A stretch of 64,000 bases of DNA from Planosporangium flavigriseum. GTDB taxonomy: Bacteria > Actinomycetota > Actinomycetes > Mycobacteriales > Micromonosporaceae. The DNA is taken from contig NZ_JAATVW010000012.1 of the NCBI RefSeq assembly GCF_011947225.1, forward strand, positions 1 to 64,000, in the 5' to 3' direction. The position numbers were made by a program, and so were the translations under genes. Every line of letters begins with the position of its first letter. Position 1 is the first letter of the stretch. The notes under the pieces are model-generated. The model was not told the origin of the DNA. It saw only the letters and a program-made list of their open reading frames with translations, and made no database searches. Shown here piece after piece: positions 9,259-16,751 of the stretch.

Positions 9259-9687
9259 TTACGAATTGGGCGGTGCGCCGTAGACCGCTCCGGCGAACTG
9301 CGCTACCTGGTTTTTGCCGAGATGCGTGGCCAGGTCGGCTTCGCTGATCATCCCGATTAGCCGGTGGTTGTCCATGACCGGCAACCGGCGAATTTTGTGC
9401 TGCTCCATCAGGCGCAACGCCTCACGGATGTCGGCGTTCACGTCGACCCACACAGGTATGCCTTGTGCCAGTTGTCCTGCGGTGACGGTGGTGGGGTCGC
9501 CGCCTTCGGCGATGCACCGCACCACAATGTCGCGGTCGGTGATGATGCCATGTAGACGGTCGTCGGCGCCGCAGACCGGTAGTGCTCCCACGTGCAGTTC
9601 ACGCATCCTGCTTGCGGCCATCTCCAGGGTGTCGTTCTCGCCGATGCACTCGGCCCCGTGGTGCATGACGTCGCGGGCTTTCGTCAC
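9259..9687 (-). CDS. CBS-domain pair protein
   Basis: A soluble protein of about 142 residues made almost wholly of two CBS motifs. The first covers ARDVMHHGAECIGENDTL through LHGIITDRDIVVR, and the second covers VWVDVNADIREALRLMEQHKIRRLPV through RLIGMISEADLA. Tandem CBS domains form a Bateman module that binds adenosine nucleotides, so a regulatory or stress role is likely. The GTG at 9687 is preferred because AAGGAGG lies eight bases upstream. A longer form from 9705 would place that ribosome-binding site inside the gene. Actinobacterial genes of this size are often hypoxia or stress induced, which cannot be checked here. Confidence 0.88.
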   Translation of the reverse strand: MTKARDVMHHGAECIGENDTLEMAASRMRELHVGALPVCGADDRLHGIITDRDIVVRCIAEGGDPTTVTAGQLAQGIPVWVDVNADIREALRLMEQHKIRRLPVMDNHRLIGMISEADLATHLGKNQVAQFAGAVYGAPPNS

Positions 9688-10396
9688 GTCGGGTTCCTCC
9701 TTCACGATCGGTAAGATCCCGGTGCAATTGCATCGTGTGCCACGACACGTACGCCTGCCGCGTCGGCGGCCGGCTGCAGCCGATCACCCCCTTACGCTGA
9801 CCCACGGCGCTGTCGGGTGGTCATCGGCCTGGCGCTGGCCGTGAAGTCGGCGTCTGGCAGGGCTCATCACGTCAACGCGCTACTACCCGGGCATCGTGCA
9901 TGTACCCGGTTACCGTGCATGGTCAGCGGGTCCGGTCGGTCCAGGCGACCGTGTCAGCGTAGCGACGAAGTCCTGGCCGACGACCGCTACCGTGCTCGCG
10001 GCACCTGTCCGTGCTCCTGGCACCTGTCGAGCGGCCGTGAGCGTCGATCATGATCATTCGCGCCGCCCGGTCATTCGGGTCGACCGGGCTGGGTCGGCTC
10101 GCGCGTGGGCTGGCCGTGATTCTCGTCGCGCAGGTCCGACGTCGGCCCCGTGCGCAACCAGTGCGGCGTCCATTTCGGGCGGCGTGCGCCTGGACGGCAT
10201 TTTGATTTAGTTCGCCTCTGGGTGGATAGCCCGTTGCCGTCCGGGTACCGCACCTACCGCCGGCCTAGTACCGATGGCGTAGGAGGTCTCATACCGCCGG
10301 CGTAGTTGGCACCACGCAAGGTTGCACCACGTGAAACCCCAGCAGTCCAAGGTCAGTACGTCAGTATGCCGACTCTGTGATCTCTAGGGGGTAACG
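9688..10396. other. Long intergenic region
   Basis: About 700 bases separate the divergent CBS gene and the sortase locus. No convincing open reading frame, tRNA or riboswitch was seen. The last 20 bases hold the AGGGGG ribosome-binding site of the gene starting at 10397. Promoters for both flanking genes presumably lie here but no clear boxes were identified. Confidence 0.4.
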
Positions 10397-10912
10397 GTGC
10401 AGGACATGTTCGACAATGGAGAGTCTCAGCAGGCAACAGGTCCCGCGCACCATCGCAGCCGGCGTTGGCTGCGGGTGTCGGTAGCGACGGGGCTTCCCGC
10501 GGCGGCGGTGGCGCTTGCGGGCGTGATGTGGGCAGGTACCGCCGGGGCTGCGGCCAGCAGTCCGCTGACACAGGAGACGGATGCGAGTGCGTCCGCGACG
10601 GCGACGGCTACGGCGACGGTGACCGCAACCCCGACAGCGACGGCAACCGTCACGCCGAAGGGTGCGGTCAGCGCCGGCGCTGGCGGGATGGCCAACCGTC
10701 CGCATGCCGGGGCTACCCCGACAGCAACGGCGACCGCAACCGCGACGGTTTCCGTCACGCCGAAGGGTGCGGTCAGTGCCGGTGGTGGCGGTATGGCCGG
10801 ATCCGGCAGCGGCGGCGGCAGTGCCGTCCCGATGACGGTGACTGGTGCCGGACTCCTCGCCCTGGGCGGCGTCGCCGTCCTTGCCCGGCGCCGCCGGGCC
10901 ACCAATGAGTAA
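10397..10912 (+). CDS. Secreted Ala/Thr-repeat protein with sortase-substrate-like tail
   Basis: A 171-residue low-complexity exported protein. A signal peptide-like hydrophobic segment (about residues 25-50) is followed by two near-identical units, each an Ala/Thr-rich tract leading to VTPKGAVSAG and a Gly-rich segment with GGMA. The C-terminus has the layout of a sorting signal: PMTVTGAG, a hydrophobic helix (LLALGGVAVLA), then RRRRATNE. No standard LPXTG is present, but TVTGAG is in the expected place. The GTG at 10397 follows AGGGGG by five bases. The gene overlaps the downstream class F sortase by eight bases, which supports an enzyme-substrate pair at the cell surface. Confidence 0.75.
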   Translation: MQDMFDNGESQQATGPAHHRSRRWLRVSVATGLPAAAVALAGVMWAGTAGAAASSPLTQETDASASATATATATVTATPTATATVTPKGAVSAGAGGMANRPHAGATPTATATATATVSVTPKGAVSAGGGGMAGSGSGGGSAVPMTVTGAGLLALGGVAVLARRRRATNE

Positions 10913-11570
10913 TCAGCAACCGCGATCGGCTCGCAGTGCGGTGCTCGAACTGCTCACCGTCCTGGCCGCACTGCTGGCCGTCGCTCAAGGTGCGTCGATG
11001 CTGATCGCATCGGGCCCATCCCGGCCAGCCCGGGCTGTCTCGCCGACCGACCGGTCGGCGGGGCAGCCCGCCCCGACAACCCTGCCGGGTCAGCCCGCCC
11101 CGACACCGCTGCCCCGATCCGTACCGGTGCGGGTGTCGATTCCCGCCATCGACGCGGACTCATCACTGATACCGCTCGGGCTCACCGCCGACCAGACACT
11201 GGAGACGCCGCCGGTGGAAGATCCGATGCAGGCCGGCTGGTACTCCCTCAGCCCGACCCCGGGCGAGGCAGGCGCCGCCGTGATCGTCGGGCACGTCGAC
11301 GGCCACCACGACCCGGGCATCTTCTACCAGCTGTACAAACTCAAGCGCGGCGACCAGATCCGCATCACCCGCCAGGACGGCACCACCGCCCGGTTCTCGG
11401 TCTACCGCACCACCCAGGTGGACAAGAGTGACTTCCCCACCGACCAGGTCTACGCCGCCACCACCCGCCCGGAGCTGCGCCTGATCACCTGCGGCGGCAT
11501 CTTCAACCGGGCGTCGGGCAACTACACCGACAACATCATCATCTTCGCCGCCCTCGCCGCATCACCATGA
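10905..11570 (+). CDS. Class F sortase
   Basis: A 221-residue membrane-anchored cysteine transpeptidase. It has an N-terminal signal anchor (about residues 12-35), a Pro-rich spacer, then the sortase beta-barrel. The likely catalytic triad is His130 (IVGHVDG), Cys196 in LRLITCGG (the TLxTC-type motif) and Arg202 in FNRASGNY. The length and PVRVSIPAI opening of the domain fit class F enzymes of actinobacteria. It overlaps the upstream secreted protein gene (ATGAGTAA shared), so the two are probably translated together. The recognition motif of its substrate is not canonical here, so substrate assignment rests on proximity. Confidence 0.9.
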   Translation: MSNQQPRSARSAVLELLTVLAALLAVAQGASMLIASGPSRPARAVSPTDRSAGQPAPTTLPGQPAPTPLPRSVPVRVSIPAIDADSSLIPLGLTADQTLETPPVEDPMQAGWYSLSPTPGEAGAAVIVGHVDGHHDPGIFYQLYKLKRGDQIRITRQDGTTARFSVYRTTQVDKSDFPTDQVYAATTRPELRLITCGGIFNRASGNYTDNIIIFAALAASP

Positions 11571-11668
11571 CCCGGCCAGTGGGCACCCGCACCGCGCCTG
11601 GTTGGCCGTCGTGCCCAGACGAATCGGGTGCGCACGAGGCGCACCCGAGGCAACCAAGAGAGGTGGTA

Positions 11669-12330
11669 ATGGAAAACAACGATCCCAAGATCGCCGTTGT
11701 CGTTCCCACCTACAACGAGCGGGACAACCTACCGAAAATCGTCGAGAACCTCGGCGCCCTGCCGATGCCCAACCTGCACGTGCTCGTGGTCGACGATGAC
11801 TCCCCGGACGGCACCGGCGATGTCGCGGAAAAACTCGCGATCGAGTCGCCGGAGACCATCGGCGTCCTGCACCGCAGCGAGAAGGACGGCCTCGGCCGCG
11901 CCTACGTCGCCGGCATCACCCGGGCGCTCGACGAGGGCGCCGACATCGTCATGCCGTCGTGCTCGGTTCCCGCTACGTGCGGGGTGGATCCGTCGCGGGC
12001 GACTGGGGCTGGCACCGCAAGGCGCTGTCCGCGTGGGCGAACTTCTACGTCAACGCCATCCTCCGCCTGCGCGTGAAGGACGCCACCGCCGGCTTCAAAG
12101 CGTGGCGTGCGGAAGCCCTACGGACGATCGACGTGTCGTCGATCCAGAGCAATGGATACGCCTTCCAGGTCGAGATGAACTACCGGACCGTCAAGCACGG
12201 CATGCGGATCGTCGAGGTTCCCATTCGATTCCAGGAGCGGGCCGAGGGTGTATCGAAGATGAGCCTGGCCGTGCAGGTCGAGTCCGCTCTCGTACCGTGG
12301 AAGCTCCTGTTCGGCAAGAAGCTCAGGTGA
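11669..12330 (+). pseudogene. Polyprenol-phosphate mannosyltransferase gene with internal deletion
   Basis: This is a GT2 glycosyltransferase of the dolichol/polyprenol-phosphate mannose synthase type, which would transfer mannose from GDP-mannose to a lipid carrier at the membrane. The N-terminal part is normal (AVVVPTYNERDNL, VLVVDDDSPDGTG, GLGRAYVAGITRALDEGADIVM). Near 11950 the reading frame changes. The rest (VVLGSRYVRGG, AWANFYVNAILRLRVKDATAGFKAWR, IVEVPIRFQERAEGVSKM) continues in another frame to 12330. The segment expected between IVM and VVLGSRY, which holds the metal-binding DADxSHxP motif, is missing. The deletion (about 25-30 codons) plus frameshift should abolish activity. An RBS, GAGAGGTGG, precedes the ATG. 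Confidence 0.82.
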
Positions 12331-12453
12331 CCTGCCAGGAAACGTTCAGCTGACTTCACCTCAATCAGCCTGAGCCAGCTGCGCAGACGCGCCGTACGCG
12401 GTGTGCCGTGCCATAAGTCGTCACACGCTTTGTGAGCTGGGGTTCTGTCTGGC

Positions 12454-13167
12454 GGCACTGTTGCGTTGAGCGTTGGCGTGATCGAGGCAGGCTTGGGCCG
12501 TGAAGTCGTCGGGTCGTCCTCGCCCCTGGTTGCCGCCGACTTCGGCGTTCGCTGGCTTCCGGTTCCCACCGGAAGTGATCGTCGTCGCGGTGCGCTGGTA
12601 TCTGCGGTTCAATTTGTCCTATCGCGACGTCGAGGAACTGCTGGTCGAGCGTGGCGTCGAGGTCGATCACGTCACCGTGTATCGGTGGGTGCAGCGGTTC
12701 ACCCCACTGCTGGCCGACGCTGCCCGGTTTTGCCGCCACTCGCCGGGTGACCGGTGGCACGTCGACGAGACCTACGTGAAGGTCAACGGAGTCTGGCGCT
12801 ACGTCCACCGGGCGGTCGACCAGTACGGGCAGGTCATCGACGTGCTCGTCTCGGCTCGCCGCGATGCCGACGCGGCCAGGAGGTTCTTCCGCCGGGCGCT
12901 GTCCACGCTGAAAGTCAAGCCCAGCGAGGTGGTTACCGACGCCGCCGCGGTCTACCCCGGCGTGCTCGACGAACTGATCCCGCAGGCGTGGCATCACGTC
13001 GAGCAGTACGCCAACAATCCGATCGAGGCTAACCACGGTCGACCTCGCCGTCGACGCCCCACCGGCCCTGCGGATCGCCGCAGCGTTCACCGAACTCGCC
13101 CAAGCGATCTGACCGCCGACCGGGCGCGGGTTCAACACGTCTGCCGGTTCCACAACGCAACGGCGCC
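12454..13167 (+). mobile_element. IS6-family insertion sequence, internally deleted
   Basis: The ends carry imperfect inverted repeats that start like IS6-type termini: GGCACTGTTGCGTTGAGCG at 12454-12472 on the left, and CACAACGCAACGGCGCC at 13151-13167 on the right. The span is about 714 bases, roughly 107 shorter than the intact copy at 27432-28252. The element lies immediately after the broken mannosyltransferase gene. Its right end abuts the truncated last gene of the B12-controlled ABC operon. No clear eight-base target duplication was found. Confidence 0.8.
12500..13112 (+). pseudogene. IS6-family DDE transposase, deleted and frameshifted
   Basis: The first 175 or so residues are well preserved: a GTG start, a helix-turn-helix region, the first catalytic Asp in WHVDETYVKV and the second in VTDAAAVYP. 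After NNPIEANH about 107 bases are missing compared with the intact copy. This removes the segment following the catalytic Glu (SRLKHRLRPMRGLRTD) and shifts frame. The true C-terminus (VDAPPALRIAAAFTELAQAI) is still readable in another frame and ends at 13112. The enzyme should be inactive, although an intact transposase elsewhere in the window might still act on the ends. Confidence 0.85.
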
Positions 13168-13372
13168 AGACCGACTCGGCAGCGTCCTCCACGAGTATCA
13201 ACATGCCGCTTGAGCTGCACGGACGAGGTATTCGGCAGGCGCAGGGTCCGACCCCGTACCCGGTCCGGTGCGGAACGCCAGTGCGGTGATGTTTCCCGTC
13301 GGCGAGGAAGTCGGCGGCGGGGATACCGTCGCCGCCGATCACCACCCTGAACCGTTCGCCGAGGTCGCTCAT
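13168..13372 (-). pseudogene. 5' stub of a gene truncated by IS6 insertion
   Basis: An ATG at 13372 begins MSDLGERFRVVIGGDGIPAA on the same strand as, and just downstream of, the ABC ATPase gene. The first 25-30 codons read like a genuine protein start. The reading then runs into the right end of the IS6 copy at 13167 and continues only as antisense transposase. This is best explained as the fifth gene of the B12-controlled transporter operon, cut off by the insertion. The product cannot be identified from the surviving codons. It may also carry small lesions before the junction. Confidence 0.5.
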
Positions 13373-13394
13373 GCCGCCGCCTCGCTGCGCTCGC

Positions 13395-14105
13395 TCATGC
13401 GTACCTCAACCGGGGGGTGTCGGCGACCAGTTCGCGGGTGTGCGGGTGCTGCGGGCGGGTGAGCAGGTCGGTGGCGGCGGCCTCTTCGACCACACGACCG
13501 TTCTGGAGGACGACGACGCGGTCGCACAGCGCCGCCACGACCATGATGTCGTGCGACACGAACAGGTAGCTCAGGCCTCGTTCGCGGCGCAGTTCGTCGA
13601 GCAGGTCGAGGATCTGCGCCTGGAGCGGCAGGTCGAGGGCGGAGAGCGGTTCGTCGAGCACGAGCAGCCGTGGCCCGGTGACCAGCGCCCGGGCGATGCA
13701 GATCCGCTGGCACTGCCCGGTGGAGAGCTCGTGCGGGTACCGGTCAAGCAGGGCCGGGTCGAGGCCGACCTGGGTGACGAGGTCGGCGCCGGGCGCGGGC
13801 AGCCCGAAGTTGCGGGCCGGTTCGCGCAGCGAGCGACGGACGGTCCAGCGCGGGTTGAGGCTGGACCGCGGATCCTGGAACACCATCTGCACGTGCCGCC
13901 GCGACCGCCCGACCGGAACGCCGTCGTACGTGATCGAGCCGGCACGGGGTCGTTCCTGACCGACCACGCAACGGGCGATTGTGGTCTTGCCCGCACCGGA
14001 CGAGCCGACCAGTCCGACCGCCTCCCCGTCGCCCACGGTGAACGCCACGTCCGACAGCACCGGGGTGCGGCCGTACCTCTTGCCCAGCCCGTCAACCCGC
14101 AGCAC
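13395..14105 (-). CDS. ABC transporter ATPase, OppF/DppF/NikE type
   Basis: A 236-residue cytoplasmic ATPase of the peptide/nickel ABC family. Walker A is GSSGAGKTT (about residues 34-42), the Q-loop is MVFQDPRSSLNP, Walker B is RLLVLDEPLSALD, and the switch His is in LFVSHDIMVV. The signature motif reads LSTGQ instead of the usual LSGGQ, a mild deviation. HPHTRELV near the end is typical of the Opp branch. The gene overlaps the preceding permease-ATPase fusion by 14 bases, so the transporter would use two different ATPase domains. It is the last intact gene of the operon, which a cobalamin riboswitch controls. Confidence 0.9.
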   Translation of the reverse strand: MLRVDGLGKRYGRTPVLSDVAFTVGDGEAVGLVGSSGAGKTTIARCVVGQERPRAGSITYDGVPVGRSRRHVQMVFQDPRSSLNPRWTVRRSLREPARNFGLPAPGADLVTQVGLDPALLDRYPHELSTGQCQRICIARALVTGPRLLVLDEPLSALDLPLQAQILDLLDELRRERGLSYLFVSHDIMVVAALCDRVVVLQNGRVVEEAAATDLLTRPQHPHTRELVADTPRLRYA

Positions 14106-15798
14106 GGCGAACCTCCAGTTCGTTACCTGGAATCGCCGCGAGCAGCGTCCGCGTATACGGGTGCTCCGGGGCGGTGAACAACCTCGATGCGGGGGCGTCC
14201 TCGACGACGTGGCCCTCGTGCAGCACGACGACCCGCTCGACGACCTGCGACATCAGCCGCAGGTCGTGCGAGACGAAGAGCAGCCCGACGCCGAGTTCGG
14301 CGCGCAGTCGGGTCAACTCCTCGAGGATGCGGGCCTGGGTGGTGACGTCGAGGGCGGTGGTGGGTTCGTCGCAGATGAGCAGCCGTGGCTCGTTGATCAG
14401 GGCGATCGCGATGGCGACCCGCTGCCGCATCCCGCCGCTCAGCTGGTGCGGATAGCGGTCAAGGCAGTGCTGCGGGAGCCGGACCAGGTCGAGGGCGGCG
14501 CGGGCACGTTGCCTGGCCGCGGCTCGCGACACCCGATGGTGGGCGCGGACCGTTTCGACGAGCTGCGTACCGATGGTGAGGACCGGGTTGAGGGCGGTGA
14601 GCGGGTCCTGGGAGACGAGCCCGACGTGCTGGCCGCGGACGAGGCGCCAGTCGTGGGTGTCCCACCCGGTGGTGTCCTGCCCGTAGAGGGTGACCGTGCC
14701 GCCGGTGATCCGCAGCGGCGGCCGGAGTAGCCCGAGCAGCGCGCCGGCCAGGGTGGATTTGCCGGAGCCGCTCTCGCCGACGAGCCCGACAGCCTCCCCG
14801 GCGGCGATCCGCAGCGACACGTCGGTGAGGACCGCCTGCTCGCCGGCCGCGACGCTGACCCGGTCGAGCGTGACGAGGTCGGGACCGGGGTGCGCGGCGA
14901 GCGCGGCGGCCAGCTCGGTCGTCGATGCGCCGCCGCGCCGCCGGGTGCGTTGCGGCAGGCGGGGGCGGCGCGGTTCGAGGGCGTCACGGACCGCGTCGCC
15001 CAGGTAGTTGACGGCGAGGACGACGAGGACGACGGCCAGACCCGGGGCGAGGAACATCCACGGCGAGTCCTCGAGGTAGGGCCGGGCCTCGTTGAGCATC
15101 GCACCCCACTCCGGCTGCGGCGGGCGGACCCCGAGACCGAGGAACGACAGCCCCGCGACGGCGAGCACCACCTCTCCGAAGTCGACCACGGCGAGGACGA
15201 GCACCGGCCCGGCGATGGACCCGGCGATGTGCGTGCGCAGGATCCGCCACCACGGTGTCCCGGCGACCCTGGCCGCCTGCACGTACCCCTCGTCGCGGAG
15301 CTGCAGGGCGTACCCGCGGACGAGGCGGGCGTACCCCGGCCACGACACCACCGAGACGGCCAGGACCACACCGACCACGCCGCCCTCCAGCAGCGCCGCG
15401 ATCGCGATCGCGAGGACGAGCCGGGGAAATGCCAGCAGCACGTCGAGGACCCGGGTCACGGCCAGGTCGAGCAAGCCCCCGACGTACCCGGAAATGGCTC
15501 CGACGGTCGCGCCCACGACGATGACCAGCGCGACCGCGACGGCCGCGGTGGCCAGGGACGCCCGGCCGCCGTGCACGACTCGGGTGAGCAGGTCGCGGCC
15601 GAACGCGTCGGTGCCGAGCCAGTGCTCGGCCGACGGCGGCAGTGCGGCCTGCAGGTAGTCGACGGCCGTGGGGTCGCCGGGCGCGAGCCACGGCGCGGCG
15701 ACGCTGACCACGACGACGAGCAGCAGGAACACCAGGGCGGCCCCGGCGAGCTTGTCGGTGCGTGGCAGAGCCCGCAACCGTGCGGCGGTGCGACTCAC
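14092..15798 (-). CDS. ABC permease-ATPase fusion (DppC-DppD/NikC-NikD type)
   Basis: A 568-residue two-domain protein. Residues 1-280 or so form an Opp/Dpp-type inner-membrane permease (HWLGTDAFGRDLLTRVVHGG, then the EAA-like loop YVQAARVAGTPWWRILRTHI). After a basic Pro/Arg linker the C-terminal part is an ATPase with Walker A GESGSGKST, QDPLTALNP, signature LSGGMRQR and Walker B LLICDEPTTALD. The GTG at 15798 is preferred because it forms a GTGA overlap with the stop of the upstream permease. Larger upstream readings lie inside that permease gene. Such fusions are known in actinobacterial peptide/nickel transporters. B12 control suggests cobalt, nickel or a corrinoid precursor as cargo. 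Confidence 0.88.
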   Translation of the reverse strand: MSRTAARLRALPRTDKLAGAALVFLLLVVVVSVAAPWLAPGDPTAVDYLQAALPPSAEHWLGTDAFGRDLLTRVVHGGRASLATAAVAVALVIVVGATVGAISGYVGGLLDLAVTRVLDVLLAFPRLVLAIAIAALLEGGVVGVVLAVSVVSWPGYARLVRGYALQLRDEGYVQAARVAGTPWWRILRTHIAGSIAGPVLVLAVVDFGEVVLAVAGLSFLGLGVRPPQPEWGAMLNEARPYLEDSPWMFLAPGLAVVLVVLAVNYLGDAVRDALEPRRPRLPQRTRRRGGASTTELAAALAAHPGPDLVTLDRVSVAAGEQAVLTDVSLRIAAGEAVGLVGESGSGKSTLAGALLGLLRPPLRITGGTVTLYGQDTTGWDTHDWRLVRGQHVGLVSQDPLTALNPVLTIGTQLVETVRAHHRVSRAAARQRARAALDLVRLPQHCLDRYPHQLSGGMRQRVAIAIALINEPRLLICDEPTTALDVTTQARILEELTRLRAELGVGLLFVSHDLRLMSQVVERVVVLHEGHVVEDAPASRLFTAPEHPYTRTLLAAIPGNELEVRRAAG

Positions 15799-16751
15799 GC
15801 CTCGGCCCCTTCCACCCGTACGCGCGGGTCGGCGAACCGGTAGCCGATGTCCACGACGAGGTTGACCAGGCCGTACATCAGGGACATGGCCAGGACGAAC
15901 GCCTGGATGACCGGGTAGTCGCGGCCGGTGATCGCGTCCACGATGTACCGGCCGATGCCCGGCCATGAGAACACGGTCTCCACGATCACCGCCCCGCCGA
16001 ACAGTCCACCGACGATGAGGCCCGTGTTGGTGAGGACCGGCAGCAGCGCGTTGCGCAGGGCGTGCCGCAGCAGCATCTGCCGCCACGGCAGCCCCTTTGC
16101 CTCGGCGGTCACCATGTACGGCTGCGACAGCGCGTCGAGCAGACCGGCCCGCAACAGTCGCGACGTGCCCGCCGCCAGCCCGAGCCCGAGTGTGACCGCC
16201 GGCAGCACCAGGTGTGCCGGGGTGCCGTGGCCAGAGGTGGGCAGCCATCCGAGGTGTACCGAGAAGCCGTACATGAGCAGCAGGCCCAGCAGGAACCCCG
16301 GCACCGACACCCCGACCAGGGCCAGCATCCGCGCCAGCCGGTCCGCGGCCGCGCCGTGCCGGGCCGCGCCGACGATCCCCGTCGGCACGGCCACCACCAC
16401 CATCACGACCAGCGCGGCCCCGGCCAGTTCCAGGGTCGCGGGCAGGCGCCGCCACAGCTCGTCGGTCACCGGATCGCCGCTGCGCAACGAGGTGCCCAGG
16501 TTGCCCGCCAGCACGTTGCCGAGCCAGTCGGCGTACTGCGTGAGGTACGGCCGGTCCAGCCCGAGATCGGCCCGGAGCCTCGCGAGGTCCTGCTCCAGGC
16601 TGCTGAGGTCGGCGCCGGGGTCGACCATGGACAGCAGGATGGCGTGGCTCGGGTCGCCCGGGATGAACCGGACGAGGGAGAACACGACGACACTGATGCC
16701 CCACAGCACCGGTACGGTGGTCGCGAGCCGGACCAGCACGTACCGAAGCAT
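15795..16751 (-). CDS. ABC permease, DppB/NikB type
   Basis: A 318-residue inner-membrane permease. The opening MLRYVLVRLATTVPVLWGIS and the VVFSLVRFIPGDPS block are characteristic of the DppB/NikB family. The conserved cytoplasmic loop TAEAKGLPWRQMLLRHALRN contacts the ATPase. The ATG at 16751 shares one base with the stop of the binding-protein gene (TGATG), and its own stop overlaps the next GTG start (GTGA). The binding protein, both permeases and both ATPases are thus a single tightly coupled operon. Substrate is discussed with the binding protein. Confidence 0.92.
   Translation of the reverse strand: MLRYVLVRLATTVPVLWGISVVVFSLVRFIPGDPSHAILLSMVDPGADLSSLEQDLARLRADLGLDRPYLTQYADWLGNVLAGNLGTSLRSGDPVTDELWRRLPATLELAGAALVVMVVVAVPTGIVGAARHGAAADRLARMLALVGVSVPGFLLGLLLMYGFSVHLGWLPTSGHGTPAHLVLPAVTLGLGLAAGTSRLLRAGLLDALSQPYMVTAEAKGLPWRQMLLRHALRNALLPVLTNTGLIVGGLFGGAVIVETVFSWPGIGRYIVDAITGRDYPVIQAFVLAMSLMYGLVNLVVDIGYRFADPRVRVEGAEA

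Noticed and set aside
10560-10800. CRISPR-like repeats in the Ala/Thr-rich gene
   Set aside because: The repeats are codon-level (GCGACGGC-type) within an open frame, without regular spacers.
12365-13372. A 335-codon minus-strand gene spanning the IS6 copy
   Set aside because: Only its first codons are plausible. The rest is antisense to the transposase, so only a truncated stub was annotated.
14890-15843. Plus-strand acidic/Gly-rich reading opposite the permease-ATPase fusion
   Set aside because: The real gene on the minus strand has all ABC motifs. The plus-strand product has none.
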